Shown: positions 8,999-18,427 of the stretch, in pieces
Layout: each line of letters begins with the position of its first letter
How positions within the stretch are numbered: position 1 is the first letter of the stretch
Source: Sphingomonas sp. 35-24ZXX
GTDB taxonomy: Bacteria > Pseudomonadota > Alphaproteobacteria > Sphingomonadales > Sphingomonadaceae
DNA length: 64,000 bases
Reading direction: 5' to 3'
Assembly: GCF_000786215.1 (NCBI RefSeq)
Contig: NZ_JROG01000001.1
Coordinates: 186,001-250,000 of the forward strand
Notes under the pieces: model-generated
Told to the model about the DNA's origin: nothing
The model's input: only the letters and a program-made list of their open reading frames with translations
The model's database searches: none
Program-made: the position numbers and the translations under genes

Positions 8999-9921
8999 TC
9001 GCGCGGCCCGAACAGCTGCTGCTGGCGCTGATCGGCGAGGCGGCGATCGGCTATCCCGCGCCGCTGCTGGCAGCAATCGGCCATCCGGTGATGTGGATTG
9101 GCGCCCTTATTGCTGCGCTCGAGCGGCGTTCGAATGCGGGCAGTGCGCATCGCCGCCGCGCCATGGGTCTTGTCCTGTTGGCGCTGGTAGCAGGGACTGT
9201 CGGCGCAGTCGGCTGGGCCTGCGAGCAGATGGCTGGCGACAGTTTTGCGGTGGCGCTCGTCATCCTGCTGGCAACGACGGGCCTGGCCCAGCGCAGCCTC
9301 GACGATCATGTCCGCGCGGTCGCTCGCCCGTTGCTGCGCGGCGATCTTGTTGCGGCACGAACCGCGGTGGCGATGATCGTGGGGCGCGACACCAAGGCGC
9401 TTGGCGAGAACGGCATCGCGGTCGCCGCGACCGAGAGCCTTGCAGAGAGCTTCTGCGATGGCGTCGTCGCGCCGGCGTTCTGGTTCCTGATCGCGGGCCT
9501 GCCGGGCCTGCTGATCTGCAAGGCGGTGAACACGGCGGATTCGATGATCGGTCACCGCGATGCGCGCTATCTGCATTTCGGCTGGGCAGCGGCGCGCACC
9601 GACGATCTGGTGAACTGGATACCCGCCCGGATGTCTGGCGCGCTGCTGTGCCTCGCCGGGCCCGGCGGATGGCGCATCATGCTGCGCGATGCCCGCCACC
9701 ACGCCTCGCCCAACGGCGGCTGGCCCGAAGCGGCGATGGCGGGCGTGCTCGGGCGAAGGCTGGGCGGTCCAGTCAGCTATGAGGGCGAACCGGCGCCCCG
9801 CGCCTGGTTGGGCGATGGCCCGGCCCCCGATGCTTCGGACCTGAAACGCGCGCTCTGGGTGTATCGCCGCGCGTGCCTGTTGCTCTGGATTGGCGTAGGA
9901 GGTCTGGCATGGCTGCTGTGA
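8995..9921 (+). CDS. cbiB: Adenosylcobinamide-phosphate synthase
   Basis: A membrane enzyme (CbiB, also called CobD) of 308 residues that condenses adenosylcobyric acid with aminopropanol phosphate. It shows the family pattern [19 protein letters not shown], a hydrophobic segment, then [29 protein letters not shown]. Its substrate is the product of the Thr-P decarboxylase four genes upstream. The 3' end overlaps cobQ by 13 bases. Confidence 0.92.
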   Translation: MIARPEQLLLALIGEAAIGYPAPLLAAIGHPVMWIGALIAALERRSNAGSAHRRRAMGLVLLALVAGTVGAVGWACEQMAGDSFAVALVILLATTGLAQRSLDDHVRAVARPLLRGDLVAARTAVAMIVGRDTKALGENGIAVAATESLAESFCDGVVAPAFWFLIAGLPGLLICKAVNTADSMIGHRDARYLHFGWAAARTDDLVNWIPARMSGALLCLAGPGGWRIMLRDARHHASPNGGWPEAAMAGVLGRRLGGPVSYEGEPAPRAWLGDGPAPDASDLKRALWVYRRACLLLWIGVGGLAWLL

Positions 9922-11366
9922 TGTTGCAGGGAACGGGGTCGGATGTCGGCAAGTCGGTGCTGGTCGCTGGGCTGTGCCGATTGCTGGCCAATCGCGGGCT
10001 GAAGGTGCTGCCGTTCAAGCCGCAGAACATGTCGAACAACGCCGCCGTGGCGCAGGGCGGCGAGATTGGCCGCGCGCAGGCGCTGCAGGCGCTCGCCTGC
10101 CGGGCCGCGCCGACCATCGACATGAACCCGGTGCTGATCAAGCCACAGTCGGACATCGGTGCGCAGGTGGTGGTGCACGGCAAGGTGGTCGGCACGCTGG
10201 GTGCGGCGGATTACCAGCATCGCAAGGGCGAACTGTTGGCGGCGGTGCTGCAATCATGGGAGCGGCTCAAGGCTGAGGCCGATATCGTCATTGTCGAAGG
10301 TGCAGGCAGCCCGGCGGAAATCAACCTGCGTGCGGGCGACATCGCCAACATGGGCTTTGCGCGCGCCGCCGGCGTTCCGGTGGTGCTGATCGGCGATATC
10401 GACCGGGGCGGGGTGATCGCCTCGATCGTTGGCACCAAGGCGGTGATCGATGCCGAGGACGCCGCGATGATCCAGGGCTTCCTGATCAACAAATTTCGCG
10501 GTGATGTGCGGCTGTTCGATGATGGCTATGCCGAGATCGCGCATCGCACGGGCTGGCCGGGGCTCGGCGTCATCCCCTGGCTGGCGGCGGCCCGGCAGCT
10601 GCCCGCCGAGGATGCGGTGATGCTTGATAGCGCCGGAGGGACCGGGGGCACGGTCACCATCGCGGTGCCGATGCTGTCGCGGATCGCCAATTTCGACGAT
10701 TTCGATCCCCTGGCGCACGAACCGGGCGTGCGGCTGGTGATGGTGCCGCCGGGCCAGCCGCTCCCCGGAGATGCGGCGCTGATCGTCCTGCCCGGAACCA
10801 AGGCGACGATCGCGGACCTTCGCTTTTTGCGCGCACAGGGTTGGGATATCGACATCGCCGCGCACGTTCGGCGCGGAGGCGCGCTGCTGGGCATCTGTGG
10901 CGGCTATCAGATGCTGGGGCAGATGATCGAGGACCCCGATGGCGTCGAGGGGCCACCCGAAACGGTGCCGGGGCTGGGCTATCTCCCCGTCACAACACGG
11001 CTGACCGACGACAAGCGTGTGGTCGACGTCACCGGCAGCAGCATCTGTGACGATCAACCCTTTGCGGGTTATGAAATCCATGTCGGCGAAACTCGTGCGC
11101 TGGCCCCGGTACAGCCCTTGCTGCGGCTGGCCGATGGCACGCTGGACGGCGTGGTGAGCGCCGACGGCCAGATCGCGGGATGCTATATCCACCGGATGTT
11201 CGATCATCCCGCGCAGCGCGGTGCCTGGCTTTCGCGGCTGGGCGCGCAGAGCGATGGCGTTGCGCAGGAATACCGCGTCGATCAAGCGCTCGATGCGCTG
11301 GCGGCGGGTCTCGAAGCGCATGTCGATATCGACCGGCTGCTGGCGATCGCGGGGCACGGAACATGA
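9909..11366 (+). CDS. cobQ: Cobyric acid synthase (glutamine-hydrolysing)
   Basis: A soluble amidotransferase of 485 residues that amidates four side chains of adenosylcobyrinic acid a,c-diamide. The N-terminal ATP-dependent half opens with [13 protein letters not shown] and includes [21 protein letters not shown]. The C-terminal class-I glutamine amidotransferase half has its nucleophilic cysteine in [13 protein letters not shown] chose the ATG at 9909 because homology begins there; an earlier in-frame start at 9873 lies inside cbiB. Without ring-synthesis genes here, the enzyme may act on scavenged incomplete corrinoids or work with genes elsewhere. Confidence 0.92.
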   Translation: MAAVMLQGTGSDVGKSVLVAGLCRLLANRGLKVLPFKPQNMSNNAAVAQGGEIGRAQALQALACRAAPTIDMNPVLIKPQSDIGAQVVVHGKVVGTLGAADYQHRKGELLAAVLQSWERLKAEADIVIVEGAGSPAEINLRAGDIANMGFARAAGVPVVLIGDIDRGGVIASIVGTKAVIDAEDAAMIQGFLINKFRGDVRLFDDGYAEIAHRTGWPGLGVIPWLAAARQLPAEDAVMLDSAGGTGGTVTIAVPMLSRIANFDDFDPLAHEPGVRLVMVPPGQPLPGDAALIVLPGTKATIADLRFLRAQGWDIDIAAHVRRGGALLGICGGYQMLGQMIEDPDGVEGPPETVPGLGYLPVTTRLTDDKRVVDVTGSSICDDQPFAGYEIHVGETRALAPVQPLLRLADGTLDGVVSADGQIAGCYIHRMFDHPAQRGAWLSRLGAQSDGVAQEYRVDQALDALAAGLEAHVDIDRLLAIAGHGT

Positions 11367-12001
11367 CCGGGCCGGTGTTCGATGCGGCCTTTCGCGAGAC
11401 GCTGGAGCTGCTGCTGGCCTGGCGCCGCGATGTCCGGCATTTCCAGACCCGGCCCCTGCCGGAGGGGGTCCTCGACCGGCTGCTCGAGATCGCGTGCCGC
11501 GGCCCTTCGGTGGGCAATGCCCAGCCGTGGCGGTTCGTGCGCATCCTGTCGCCCGAACGCCGCAGCGCGCTTGCGGACCAGGTCGATGCGCAAAAGGCGG
11601 ACGCCGGCAAGCGCTATGCGGGCGAACGCAAGGCGCTGTATGAAGGATTGAAGCTGCACGGCCTGCGCGAGGCGCCAGAGATTGTCGCGGTGTTCTGCGA
11701 CGAACAGGACGGCGCCGGGCACGGCCTCGGCCGCGCGACAATGCCCGAGACCCTGTGCTGGTCGGTGGTGACCGCAGTTCATACCCTGTGGCTCGCCGCG
11801 CGCGCGCAGGGGATTGGCCTTGGCTGGGTCTCGATCATCGATCCTGCAGAGCTGAACACGCTGCTCGACGTGCCCCAACGCTGGCGCTTCGTGGCCTTGC
11901 TGTGCCTGGGCTATCCCGCGCGCGAGACCGAAACCCCCGAGCTTGTCCGGCATGGCTGGCAGGAGCGGCTTGACCCTGCAACGACCCGGCTGGTGCGCTG
12001 A
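11363..12001 (+). CDS. bluB: 5,6-Dimethylbenzimidazole synthase
   Basis: A flavin-destroying enzyme of the nitroreductase fold, 212 residues, that converts reduced FMN and O2 into dimethylbenzimidazole, the lower ligand of B12. [30 protein letters not shown] and [18 protein letters not shown] are BluB motifs. It overlaps cobQ as ATGA and shares one base with the cobT start (TGATG), which fits because CobT uses its product. It implies aerobic synthesis of the lower ligand. Confidence 0.93.
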   Translation: MTGPVFDAAFRETLELLLAWRRDVRHFQTRPLPEGVLDRLLEIACRGPSVGNAQPWRFVRILSPERRSALADQVDAQKADAGKRYAGERKALYEGLKLHGLREAPEIVAVFCDEQDGAGHGLGRATMPETLCWSVVTAVHTLWLAARAQGIGLGWVSIIDPAELNTLLDVPQRWRFVALLCLGYPARETETPELVRHGWQERLDPATTRLVR

Positions 12002-12999
12002 TGATCAATCGTGATGACGTTCAAGCGAAGCTCGATGCGCTCGCCAAGCCGGTGGGCAGCCTGGGGCAGTTGGAAGCGCTGGCGGTGAATCTGGCGATGG
12101 CGTGCCAGTCGCTGATGCCGGCAACACGGCCGCGCCGTCTGGTGCTGTTCGCCGGCGATCATGGCGTGGTGGCGCAGGGGGTAAGCGCCTGGCCGTCGGC
12201 GGTGACCACCGCGATGGTCGAGACGATCCTCAAGGGCCAGGCGACCAGTACCGTGCTGGCTTCGGCGCATGGCGTTGATGTGCGCGTCGTCGATACCGGC
12301 ATGGTCCAGCCACCGCGCCGCCCATGGCCCGCCCATTTCAACGCGCAGCCCATTGCTCGCGGCACTGCCGATCTGAGCCTGGGTCCCGCCATGTCGACCG
12401 ACCAGTTCGATGCGGCCTGGGCGCTGGGTGCAGCGGAAGCCCGGGCGGCCGTGGATGCCGGCCATCGCCTGCTGCTCGCGGGCGAAATGGGCATCGGCAA
12501 CACCACGGCCGCCGCCTGCCTGACCCATGCGCTCGCGGGCATCGATGCCGATACCGCGACCGGCAGTGGCGCAGGGGCGGATGCGGCGATGCGGGCGGCC
12601 AAGCGCGATATCGTGGCCCAGGCGGTCGCCGGGCTGGAAGGCCGCTCCGACAAGGCGGCGCTGGCCGCGATCGCGGGGTTCGAGATTGCCGCCATGGCGG
12701 GCTTCTACGCCGAGGCCGCAGGGCAGGGCGTGCCCGTCCTGCTCGATGGCTATGTCACCACCGCGGCGGCCCTGATCGCCGAGCGGCTGTGTCCGGGCAC
12801 GCGCAAGGCGATGATCGCAGGCCATCTGTCTGCCGAACCCGGCCATCGCGCGGCGCTGGCGCAGCTCGACCTCACCCCGGTGCTCGAATGGCAGATGCGG
12901 CTGGGCGAAGGCAGCGGCGCACTGGTGGCGCTGCCCCTGCTCGACAGCGCGGCGGCGCTGCTGTGCGATGTCGCGCGGCTCGCGGATATCGAGGCGTGA
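12001..12999 (+). CDS. cobT: Nicotinate-nucleotide-dimethylbenzimidazole phosphoribosyltransferase
   Basis: A soluble enzyme of 332 residues that makes alpha-ribazole phosphate from dimethylbenzimidazole and nicotinate mononucleotide. KPVGSLGQLEALA, LFAGDHGVVAQGVSAWPS and GEMGIGNTTAAACL are diagnostic, and EGSGALVALPLLDSAAALL closes the protein. It follows bluB directly and precedes cobS, the order in which the products are used. Confidence 0.95.
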   Translation: MINRDDVQAKLDALAKPVGSLGQLEALAVNLAMACQSLMPATRPRRLVLFAGDHGVVAQGVSAWPSAVTTAMVETILKGQATSTVLASAHGVDVRVVDTGMVQPPRRPWPAHFNAQPIARGTADLSLGPAMSTDQFDAAWALGAAEARAAVDAGHRLLLAGEMGIGNTTAAACLTHALAGIDADTATGSGAGADAAMRAAKRDIVAQAVAGLEGRSDKAALAAIAGFEIAAMAGFYAEAAGQGVPVLLDGYVTTAAALIAERLCPGTRKAMIAGHLSAEPGHRAALAQLDLTPVLEWQMRLGEGSGALVALPLLDSAAALLCDVARLADIEA

Positions 13000-13001
13000 C
13001 G

Positions 13002-13796
13002 ATGGACGTAAGATGCCCCGCCTGGGCCCCGCCGGTGCTGGCCGTTCAATTCCTTACGCGGATCCCGGTTCCCGGGACGGCGCGGCTGTCCCCTGCGCAG
13101 GTCTCGGCGGGGCTGGTGCAGGCAGTGGGATGGTTCCCGCTGGTGGGCGCTGCGATCGGGGCGATCACGGCCGCCATCGCGCTGGCCGCCGATGCGCTGT
13201 GGCCCGCGCTGGTCGCGGTGCTGATAGCCCTGACGGTCGAAGCCCGGCTGACCGGGGCGTTTCACGAGGATGCCGTCGCCGATTTCTGCGACGCCTTTGG
13301 CGGCGGCTGGACGGCGGACGACGTGCGGCGGATCATGAAAGACAGCCGCATCGGCAGCTACGGCAGCTTGGGCCTGATCCTCGCACTCGGCTTGCGCGCA
13401 GCGCTGATGCTGGCGGTGATCGAGACCATGACGCCGCTGCTGGCGTTTTTGACCCTCATCGCCTCGGCCTGCTTCGGGCGGCTGCTGGTCGTGCTGCTGA
13501 TGGCATCTGTCGCCCCCGCGCCGCAGGGAGAAGGACTTGCCAAGGATATCGGCTCGGGTGTCGGGCTGCACGTGATCGTGCTGGCGCTGGTGATCGCGCT
13601 ACCGGGGCTGCTCGGTTTTGCCTTGCTTGAACCCCTTGCCCTGCTGGCCGCGGCGCTGGCCGCAGGCGTCTTCGTCCTATGGTTTCGTGCGCTGCTGATC
13701 CGCAGGATTGGTGGCAGCACCGGCGACTGTCTGGGCTTTGCCGCTTATGCCGGGCAGCTGATCCTGTTGCTCGCGGCGACAGTTGCCTGGCCATGA
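13002..13796 (+). CDS. cobS: Adenosylcobinamide-GDP ribazoletransferase (cobalamin synthase)
   Basis: An integral membrane enzyme of 264 residues that joins AdoCbi-GDP and alpha-ribazole. FLTRIPVPG near the N-terminus, FHEDAVADFCDAFGGG, then MKDSRIGSYGSLGLIL and several hydrophobic segments are typical. I chose the ATG at 13002, seven bases after a GAGG; a GTG at 12996 overlapping the cobT stop is the alternative. The stop overlaps the phosphatase start as ATGA. Confidence 0.92.
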   Translation: MDVRCPAWAPPVLAVQFLTRIPVPGTARLSPAQVSAGLVQAVGWFPLVGAAIGAITAAIALAADALWPALVAVLIALTVEARLTGAFHEDAVADFCDAFGGGWTADDVRRIMKDSRIGSYGSLGLILALGLRAALMLAVIETMTPLLAFLTLIASACFGRLLVVLLMASVAPAPQGEGLAKDIGSGVGLHVIVLALVIALPGLLGFALLEPLALLAAALAAGVFVLWFRALLIRRIGGSTGDCLGFAAYAGQLILLLAATVAWP

Positions 13797-14332
13797 CCCG
13801 CCAGATCCTGCTGGTCCGGCACACCGCGGTTGCGCGCGCGTGGAAGGGGCGCTGCTATGGCCGAAGCGACATGGGATTGAGCCTCGCCGGGGCAGCCCAT
13901 GCGCGCGAGCTTGCGGGCTCGCTCGCCGAATGGCGGCCCGAATGCGTGGTGCATTCGGGTCTGCGCCGCGCGGCGATCCTTGCAGAGGCCGTGGCAGCGA
14001 TCGCGGGCGTCGCCGCCCATGCCGATCCCGCCTGGCAGGAACGCGATTTCGGCAACTGGGAGGGGCGCAGCTGGGCGGCGATCTACCGCGAAACCGGCGA
14101 TGCGATGGATGGGATGATCGATGATCCCGACGGCTTTCGCCCCGGCGGCGGCGAAACCACAAGCGAACTCGCGATGCGCGCGCGGGATGCGTTCCAGCGC
14201 CTGCCCGATGGGCGGACGATGGTTGTCACGCATGGCGGGCCGATCGCGGCCATCGCAGGATCGCACAGCGGCCTGCCGCCGCGCGACTGGCTGGCGCTGG
14301 TGCCTACCCTGGGCGCCTCGCTGGAACTCTGA
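13793..14332 (+). CDS. cobC: Histidine phosphatase, probable alpha-ribazole phosphatase
   Basis: A phosphoglycerate-mutase-like phosphatase of 179 residues. The catalytic RHT lies in ILLVRHTAVARAWKGRCYG, then RRAAILAEAV, the acid in ERDFGNWEGRSW, and the second histidine in VVTHGGPIAAI. In cobalamin pathways such enzymes remove the phosphate from alpha-ribazole phosphate or cobalamin phosphate. The specific substrate is inferred from its position as last gene of the operon. Confidence 0.85.
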   Translation: MTRQILLVRHTAVARAWKGRCYGRSDMGLSLAGAAHARELAGSLAEWRPECVVHSGLRRAAILAEAVAAIAGVAAHADPAWQERDFGNWEGRSWAAIYRETGDAMDGMIDDPDGFRPGGGETTSELAMRARDAFQRLPDGRTMVVTHGGPIAAIAGSHSGLPPRDWLALVPTLGASLEL

Positions 14333-14334
14333 TC

Positions 14335-14363
14335 GACACCGGCGCGGCGCCAGGGCCGGTGTC
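14335..14363 (+). terminator. Hairpin after the cobalamin operon
   Basis: Perfect 9-bp inverted repeat GACACCGGC / GCCGGTGTC with an 11-base loop, starting 3 bases after the cobC stop. No U-tract follows, so it could act with Rho or only protect the 3' end. Confidence 0.5.
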
Positions 14364-14459
14364 CCGTGCCGGGCAGGCTTGCTGACAGGCCGTCTGCTGG
14401 CGTAGCGTGGCGGCAAGCTACGGCGCCGGTGCGGCGCATGGGGGAGGGTGGCGCGACAG

Positions 14460-17400
14460 ATGAGCCTGCCATCGGCAGCATTGATCGGGCTTGCGGTAAT
14501 CCTGCTGCTGTTTGCGGTGGCTGCGGTCGTGGAAGGTCGCCAGGGGATTGCGGTGCGCCGACCCTGGCTGCGCCAGGGCGCGTATACGCTGGCGCTGGGC
14601 GTCTATTGCTCGAGCTGGACCTTCTATGGCGCAGTCGGCAGCATCGTGCGCGACGGCTGGTATTATCTGCCGATCTATCTGGCGCCGATCTGCCTGTTGC
14701 TGGGCGCGCCACGGTTTCTCAAGCGGCTGGCGCAGGCCGTGGCCGAAGAGCAGGCGACCACGGTATCGGACTTTATCGCCGCGCGCTTTGGCCATGACGG
14801 CGGCGTCGCGCGGCTGGTGACGCTGATCGCGCTGGTTGGCACGATCCCCTATGTCGCGCTGCAGTTCCGCTCGATCGGCGGCGCGATCTCGCTCGCATCG
14901 GGCCGCCCGATTGCCGATGCCGCGATGATCGGCGCGGCAGGTCTGCTCGCGCTGTTCGCGATCCTGTTCGGCGCACGCCGCTATGAACTCGCCGGGCGCA
15001 GCGAGGGGCTGCTCTACGCGATCGGCCTGGAGTCGGTGATCAAGATCGTCGCGCTGACGGCGGTCGCGGCGGTGGCAGTGACGCTGCTGCTGCGCGCCGA
15101 TGCGCGCACGGTGGATGTCGGGCTGCAACTGCTGGCTGACAATTTCCAGCCGGAGCGGCTGTCATCCGAGTTTGCGGTGATCTTCCTGATCTCGCTGATG
15201 GCGATCATCGCACTCCCCCGGCAGTTCTACATGGGGCTGGTCGAGGCGCAGGATGCAGGCGCGCTGGGCCGGGCGCGCTTTGGCCTTGCCGCCTATTTGG
15301 CGGTGATGGCGATCATGGCGCTGCCGATCGCGCTCGCCGGGGCGAGCCTCGCCCAGGGCGGCGCGGGCGCAGACCTGTATGTGCTGCAGATCCCGGCGCT
15401 GGCGGGCAGCGGCTTTGTGCTGGCACTTGCGCTGATCGGCGGAATCAGCGCGGCGGCATCGATGGTGATCGTCGATTCGACGGCGCTGGCCACAATGGTG
15501 TCCAACGACCTCATCTTTCCCGCCCTGCTGCGCAGCCATCGCTCGGATGCCGCCGAAGGCGCGTTCGGTCGTCGGATGCTGCGGCTGCGGCGCGCGTCGA
15601 TCCTGGGGATCGTCGCCGCATCGCTGGCCTGGGCACTGCTGATCCCGGCGGACAACACGCTGGCCTCGATCGGGCTGATCGCCTTTGCCGCCATGGCGCA
15701 GTTTACCCCGCACCTGATCCTCGCGACCCAGCGCGGCGGACGCGATGCGATGGCGGGGCGCGTCAGCCTGTCGATCGGTTTCGCCTTGTGGCTGTACACG
15801 CTGGCGCTCCCGCCGATCCTGCCCGCGCCATGGGCTGCGGCGTTGGCTGGATCGCTGGCCGATCCGCTGCGGCTGTTCGGCATCGGCAATGCCTCGCCGC
15901 TGGTGCATGGTGTCGCGTGGAGCCTGGGGGCCAATCTGCTGGCATACGGCCTTGTCGCTGCGCGCAAGGTCCAGCCCCGACCCTTGCTGCTGCAGCTGCG
16001 CGGGCAGCAGAAGATCAGCGATCTGGACGATCTGGCCCGGCTCACCGCCAGCTTTGTCGGGACCGAACGGGCGCGGGCGGAGTTTCCCGGCGCTGCCGCG
16101 GGCGTGCCGGTGACGCGCGAGGCAGCACAGCGCGCGCGCGACCTGATTGCGCGCGTGGTGGGCGCATCGTCGGCCCGCGCGCTGGTCGCCTCCGCACTGG
16201 CGGGCAGCCAGATGAGCCTGGCCGATGTCACGCGGCTGCTGGGCGAGCGGGGCCAGTCGCTGCGCTTCTCGCGCGAACTGCTGGCTGCCACGTTCGAGAA
16301 TGTCGATGCCGGGATCAGCGTGGTCGATGCCGAAATGAACCTCATCGCCTGGAACAGTCAGTATCTCGGCATTTTCGGCTACCCGCCCGACCTTGTCCGC
16401 GTCGGCACGCCGGTGGCTGAGCTGATCCGCTACAATGCCCGGCTGGGCGATTTCGGGTCTGAGGATATCGAGCATCACGTCGACAAGCGCCTTGGCCATA
16501 TGCGCCGCGGCCAGCCGCACAGCTTCGAGCGGCAGCGCAAGGACGGTCGCGTGATCAAGACCGTGGGCGGTCCGATGCCGGGCGGCGGCTATGTCACCAG
16601 CTTCACCGACATCACCGGCGAGGCGCAGGTGCGCGACGAGCTGGAACGGACACTGGCCGAGCTGGAGCAGCGCGTCGCCGATCGCACCCGGGAACTCAGC
16701 ACCGCCAATCGTCAGTTGGCCGAGGCGACGCGCGACAAGACCCGCTTTCTGGCCGCCGCCAGCCATGACCTGCTGCAGCCGCTCCACGCCGCGCGCCTGT
16801 TCACCGCCGCGCTGGCCCGCGATGCCGAGCCGGGAACGCAGATGCTGGCGGGGCGGATCGACAGCGCGATCGGCGCTGCCGACGGGTTGATCCGCGCCCT
16901 GCTCGACATCAGCCGGCTCGATGCGGGCGGGGTGGAGCCCAGCCCGGAGCCGGTGGCGCTCAAGCCTTTTCTCACCGACCTTGCCGAAAGCTTCGTGCCG
17001 ATGGCAGAAGACAAGGGGCTGGGGCTGCGCATCGGGCCGCTTGCCGGCCATGTCCATACCGACCCGGGCCTGCTCCGCTCGATCGTGCAGAATTTCCTGT
17101 CCAACGCGCTGCGCTACACGCCCGAAGGCGTGGTGCTGATCGGTACGCGCCGGCGGGGGGCGCGCATCCGCATCGATATCATCGACACCGGCGTGGGCAT
17201 CGCGGCCGAGCAGATCGACACGATCTTTGCCGAGTTCACCCGGCTGGGACAGGTCGAGGCGGAAGGGCTGGGTCTGGGGCTGGCCTTGTGCGAGCGCATC
17301 GCGCGGTTGCTGGGCGGGGAGATCGAGGTCCGCTCGGTTCCAGGCAGGGGCAGCCGGTTCAGCCTGCTGCTGCCCGCCGCGCCGCCGCAGATCGCGGCCA

Positions 17401-17810
17401 GGATGCCGGTCATGCCATTGGCGCAGACGACGCCAGCGCGCGCTTTGAACGTGCTGGTGATCGACAACGATCCGTTGATCGTTGAGGGCACGGTGGGTCT
17501 GCTCAAGGCTCTGGGCCATGCCGCGACGGGCGTTGGCGATCCGGCGACTGCGCTGGCCGCAAAAGGCCCGTTCGATGCGACGCTGGTCGACTTCCATCTG
17601 GGCACGGCGACCGACGGCCTGGCGCTGATCGCGGCGTTGCGCGAATGTCATCCCGCCCTGCCTGCAGCCTTGGTCACCGCGCAGGGATCGCCCGAGCTCT
17701 CGCGGCGCGCAGCACCCATGGGCGTGGCGATCATCGCCAAGCCGGCTGGTGCAGAGGCGATCGGCGGTTTTCTGGCAAGCGTCGGGGAGGTGGCCGCCAA
17801 ACCGTCCTAG
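14460..17810 (+). CDS. crbS: CrbS-like hybrid histidine kinase with N-terminal Na+/solute symporter domain
   Basis: A sensor kinase of 1,116 residues. Residues 1 to about 490 form a multi-helix SLC5/SSS-like membrane domain (VYCSSWTFYGAVGSIVRDGWY). Then follow a linker, a PAS domain (FENVDAGISVVDAEMNLIAWN), a coiled segment, HisKA with the phospho-histidine at 769 (AAASHDLLQPLHAARL), an HATPase (QNFLSNALRYTPEG, GLGLALCERIA) and a receiver with Asp1044 (ATLVDFHLG). This layout is that of CrbS/CbrA kinases; convergence with a LuxR-type regulator and acs points to CrbS, which senses acetate or overflow metabolism. The ATG at 14460 lies about 12 bases after GGGAGGG; a GTG at 14448 is too close. 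The stop codon overlaps that of the opposing regulator. Confidence 0.85.
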   Translation: MSLPSAALIGLAVILLLFAVAAVVEGRQGIAVRRPWLRQGAYTLALGVYCSSWTFYGAVGSIVRDGWYYLPIYLAPICLLLGAPRFLKRLAQAVAEEQATTVSDFIAARFGHDGGVARLVTLIALVGTIPYVALQFRSIGGAISLASGRPIADAAMIGAAGLLALFAILFGARRYELAGRSEGLLYAIGLESVIKIVALTAVAAVAVTLLLRADARTVDVGLQLLADNFQPERLSSEFAVIFLISLMAIIALPRQFYMGLVEAQDAGALGRARFGLAAYLAVMAIMALPIALAGASLAQGGAGADLYVLQIPALAGSGFVLALALIGGISAAASMVIVDSTALATMVSNDLIFPALLRSHRSDAAEGAFGRRMLRLRRASILGIVAASLAWALLIPADNTLASIGLIAFAAMAQFTPHLILATQRGGRDAMAGRVSLSIGFALWLYTLALPPILPAPWAAALAGSLADPLRLFGIGNASPLVHGVAWSLGANLLAYGLVAARKVQPRPLLLQLRGQQKISDLDDLARLTASFVGTERARAEFPGAAAGVPVTREAAQRARDLIARVVGASSARALVASALAGSQMSLADVTRLLGERGQSLRFSRELLAATFENVDAGISVVDAEMNLIAWNSQYLGIFGYPPDLVRVGTPVAELIRYNARLGDFGSEDIEHHVDKRLGHMRRGQPHSFERQRKDGRVIKTVGGPMPGGGYVTSFTDITGEAQVRDELERTLAELEQRVADRTRELSTANRQLAEATRDKTRFLAAASHDLLQPLHAARLFTAALARDAEPGTQMLAGRIDSAIGAADGLIRALLDISRLDAGGVEPSPEPVALKPFLTDLAESFVPMAEDKGLGLRIGPLAGHVHTDPGLLRSIVQNFLSNALRYTPEGVVLIGTRRRGARIRIDIIDTGVGIAAEQIDTIFAEFTRLGQVEAEGLGLGLALCERIARLLGGEIEVRSVPGRGSRFSLLLPAAPPQIAARMPVMPLAQTTPARALNVLVIDNDPLIVEGTVGLLKALGHAATGVGDPATALAAKGPFDATLVDFHLGTATDGLALIAALRECHPALPAALVTAQGSPELSRRAAPMGVAIIAKPAGAEAIGGFLASVGEVAAKPS

Positions 17811-18427
17811 TGCCTGAGATCGAGCCCCAGCGAGCGGGCGACCAATGCTGCCTGGGTGCGGTTCTGCACGCCCAGCTTGCGCATGATCGTGGTCATGTGC
17901 GCTTTCACCGTCGCCTCGCTCATGCCGAGGTCATGCGCGATCTGCTTGTTGAGCTTGCCGTCGATCACCTCGATCAGCACCTTGAGCTGGGTGGGGGTGA
18001 GGCCCGCCACGTCCTGGGGCAGGGGTTCCGGATCGCGCGGCGCGGAAGCGGCGGGCGCTCGTCCGCCCAGCGCGCGCGCGATCGCGGTCTCGATCGAGTC
18101 GAGATCGCTGTCCTTGGGGATGAAGCCCACCGCACCCAACTGCCGCGCCTCATCCGCAACCCCCGCGCCTTCGGCACTGGACACCACCAGGATCGGCACT
18201 TCGGGCCGTTCGGCGTGGAGCAGCGCGATGCCCGAATAGCCCATCGCGCCGGGCATCTTGAGGTCGAGCAGGATCAGCCGCAGGCCTTGCGCCGTACTGG
18301 CGGCGGCAGCGGCGGCGGCCAATGTGCCGCATTCCAGAATCTGCGCCTGCGGAGCGACCCGGCTGACCGCCAGGATCAAGGCCTGGCGGAACAGCGGGTG
18401 GTCATCCGCGATCAGGATCGTTTCTAT
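17807..18427 (-). CDS. crbR: CrbR-like LuxR-type response regulator; apparent ATA start
   Basis: Receiver plus LuxR helix-turn-helix, about 206 residues. The receiver begins [15 protein letters not shown] (acidic pair), with the phospho-acceptor in [10 protein letters not shown] and the lysine in FIPKDSD. The C-terminal HTH is [12 protein letters not shown] ... [19 protein letters not shown]. No ATG, GTG or TTG precedes the acidic pair in frame; the first canonical start is a TTG at 18379, which would delete it. The ATA at 18427-18425 sits exactly where the family's methionine should be and overlaps the acs stop codon (ACATAG). I annotate from ATA; CTG at 18415 is a weaker alternative. It probably activates acs and the porin as partner of the convergent kinase. 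Confidence 0.75.
   Translation of the reverse strand: METILIADDHPLFRQALILAVSRVAPQAQILECGTLAAAAAAASTAQGLRLILLDLKMPGAMGYSGIALLHAERPEVPILVVSSAEGAGVADEARQLGAVGFIPKDSDLDSIETAIARALGGRAPAASAPRDPEPLPQDVAGLTPTQLKVLIEVIDGKLNKQIAHDLGMSEATVKAHMTTIMRKLGVQNRTQAALVARSLGLDLRH

Noticed and set aside
15162-17651. Open minus-strand frame of about 830 codons opposite the CrbS-like kinase
   Set aside because: Low-complexity H/Q/R-rich translation, no motif, no ribosome-binding site; the plus strand is clearly coding.
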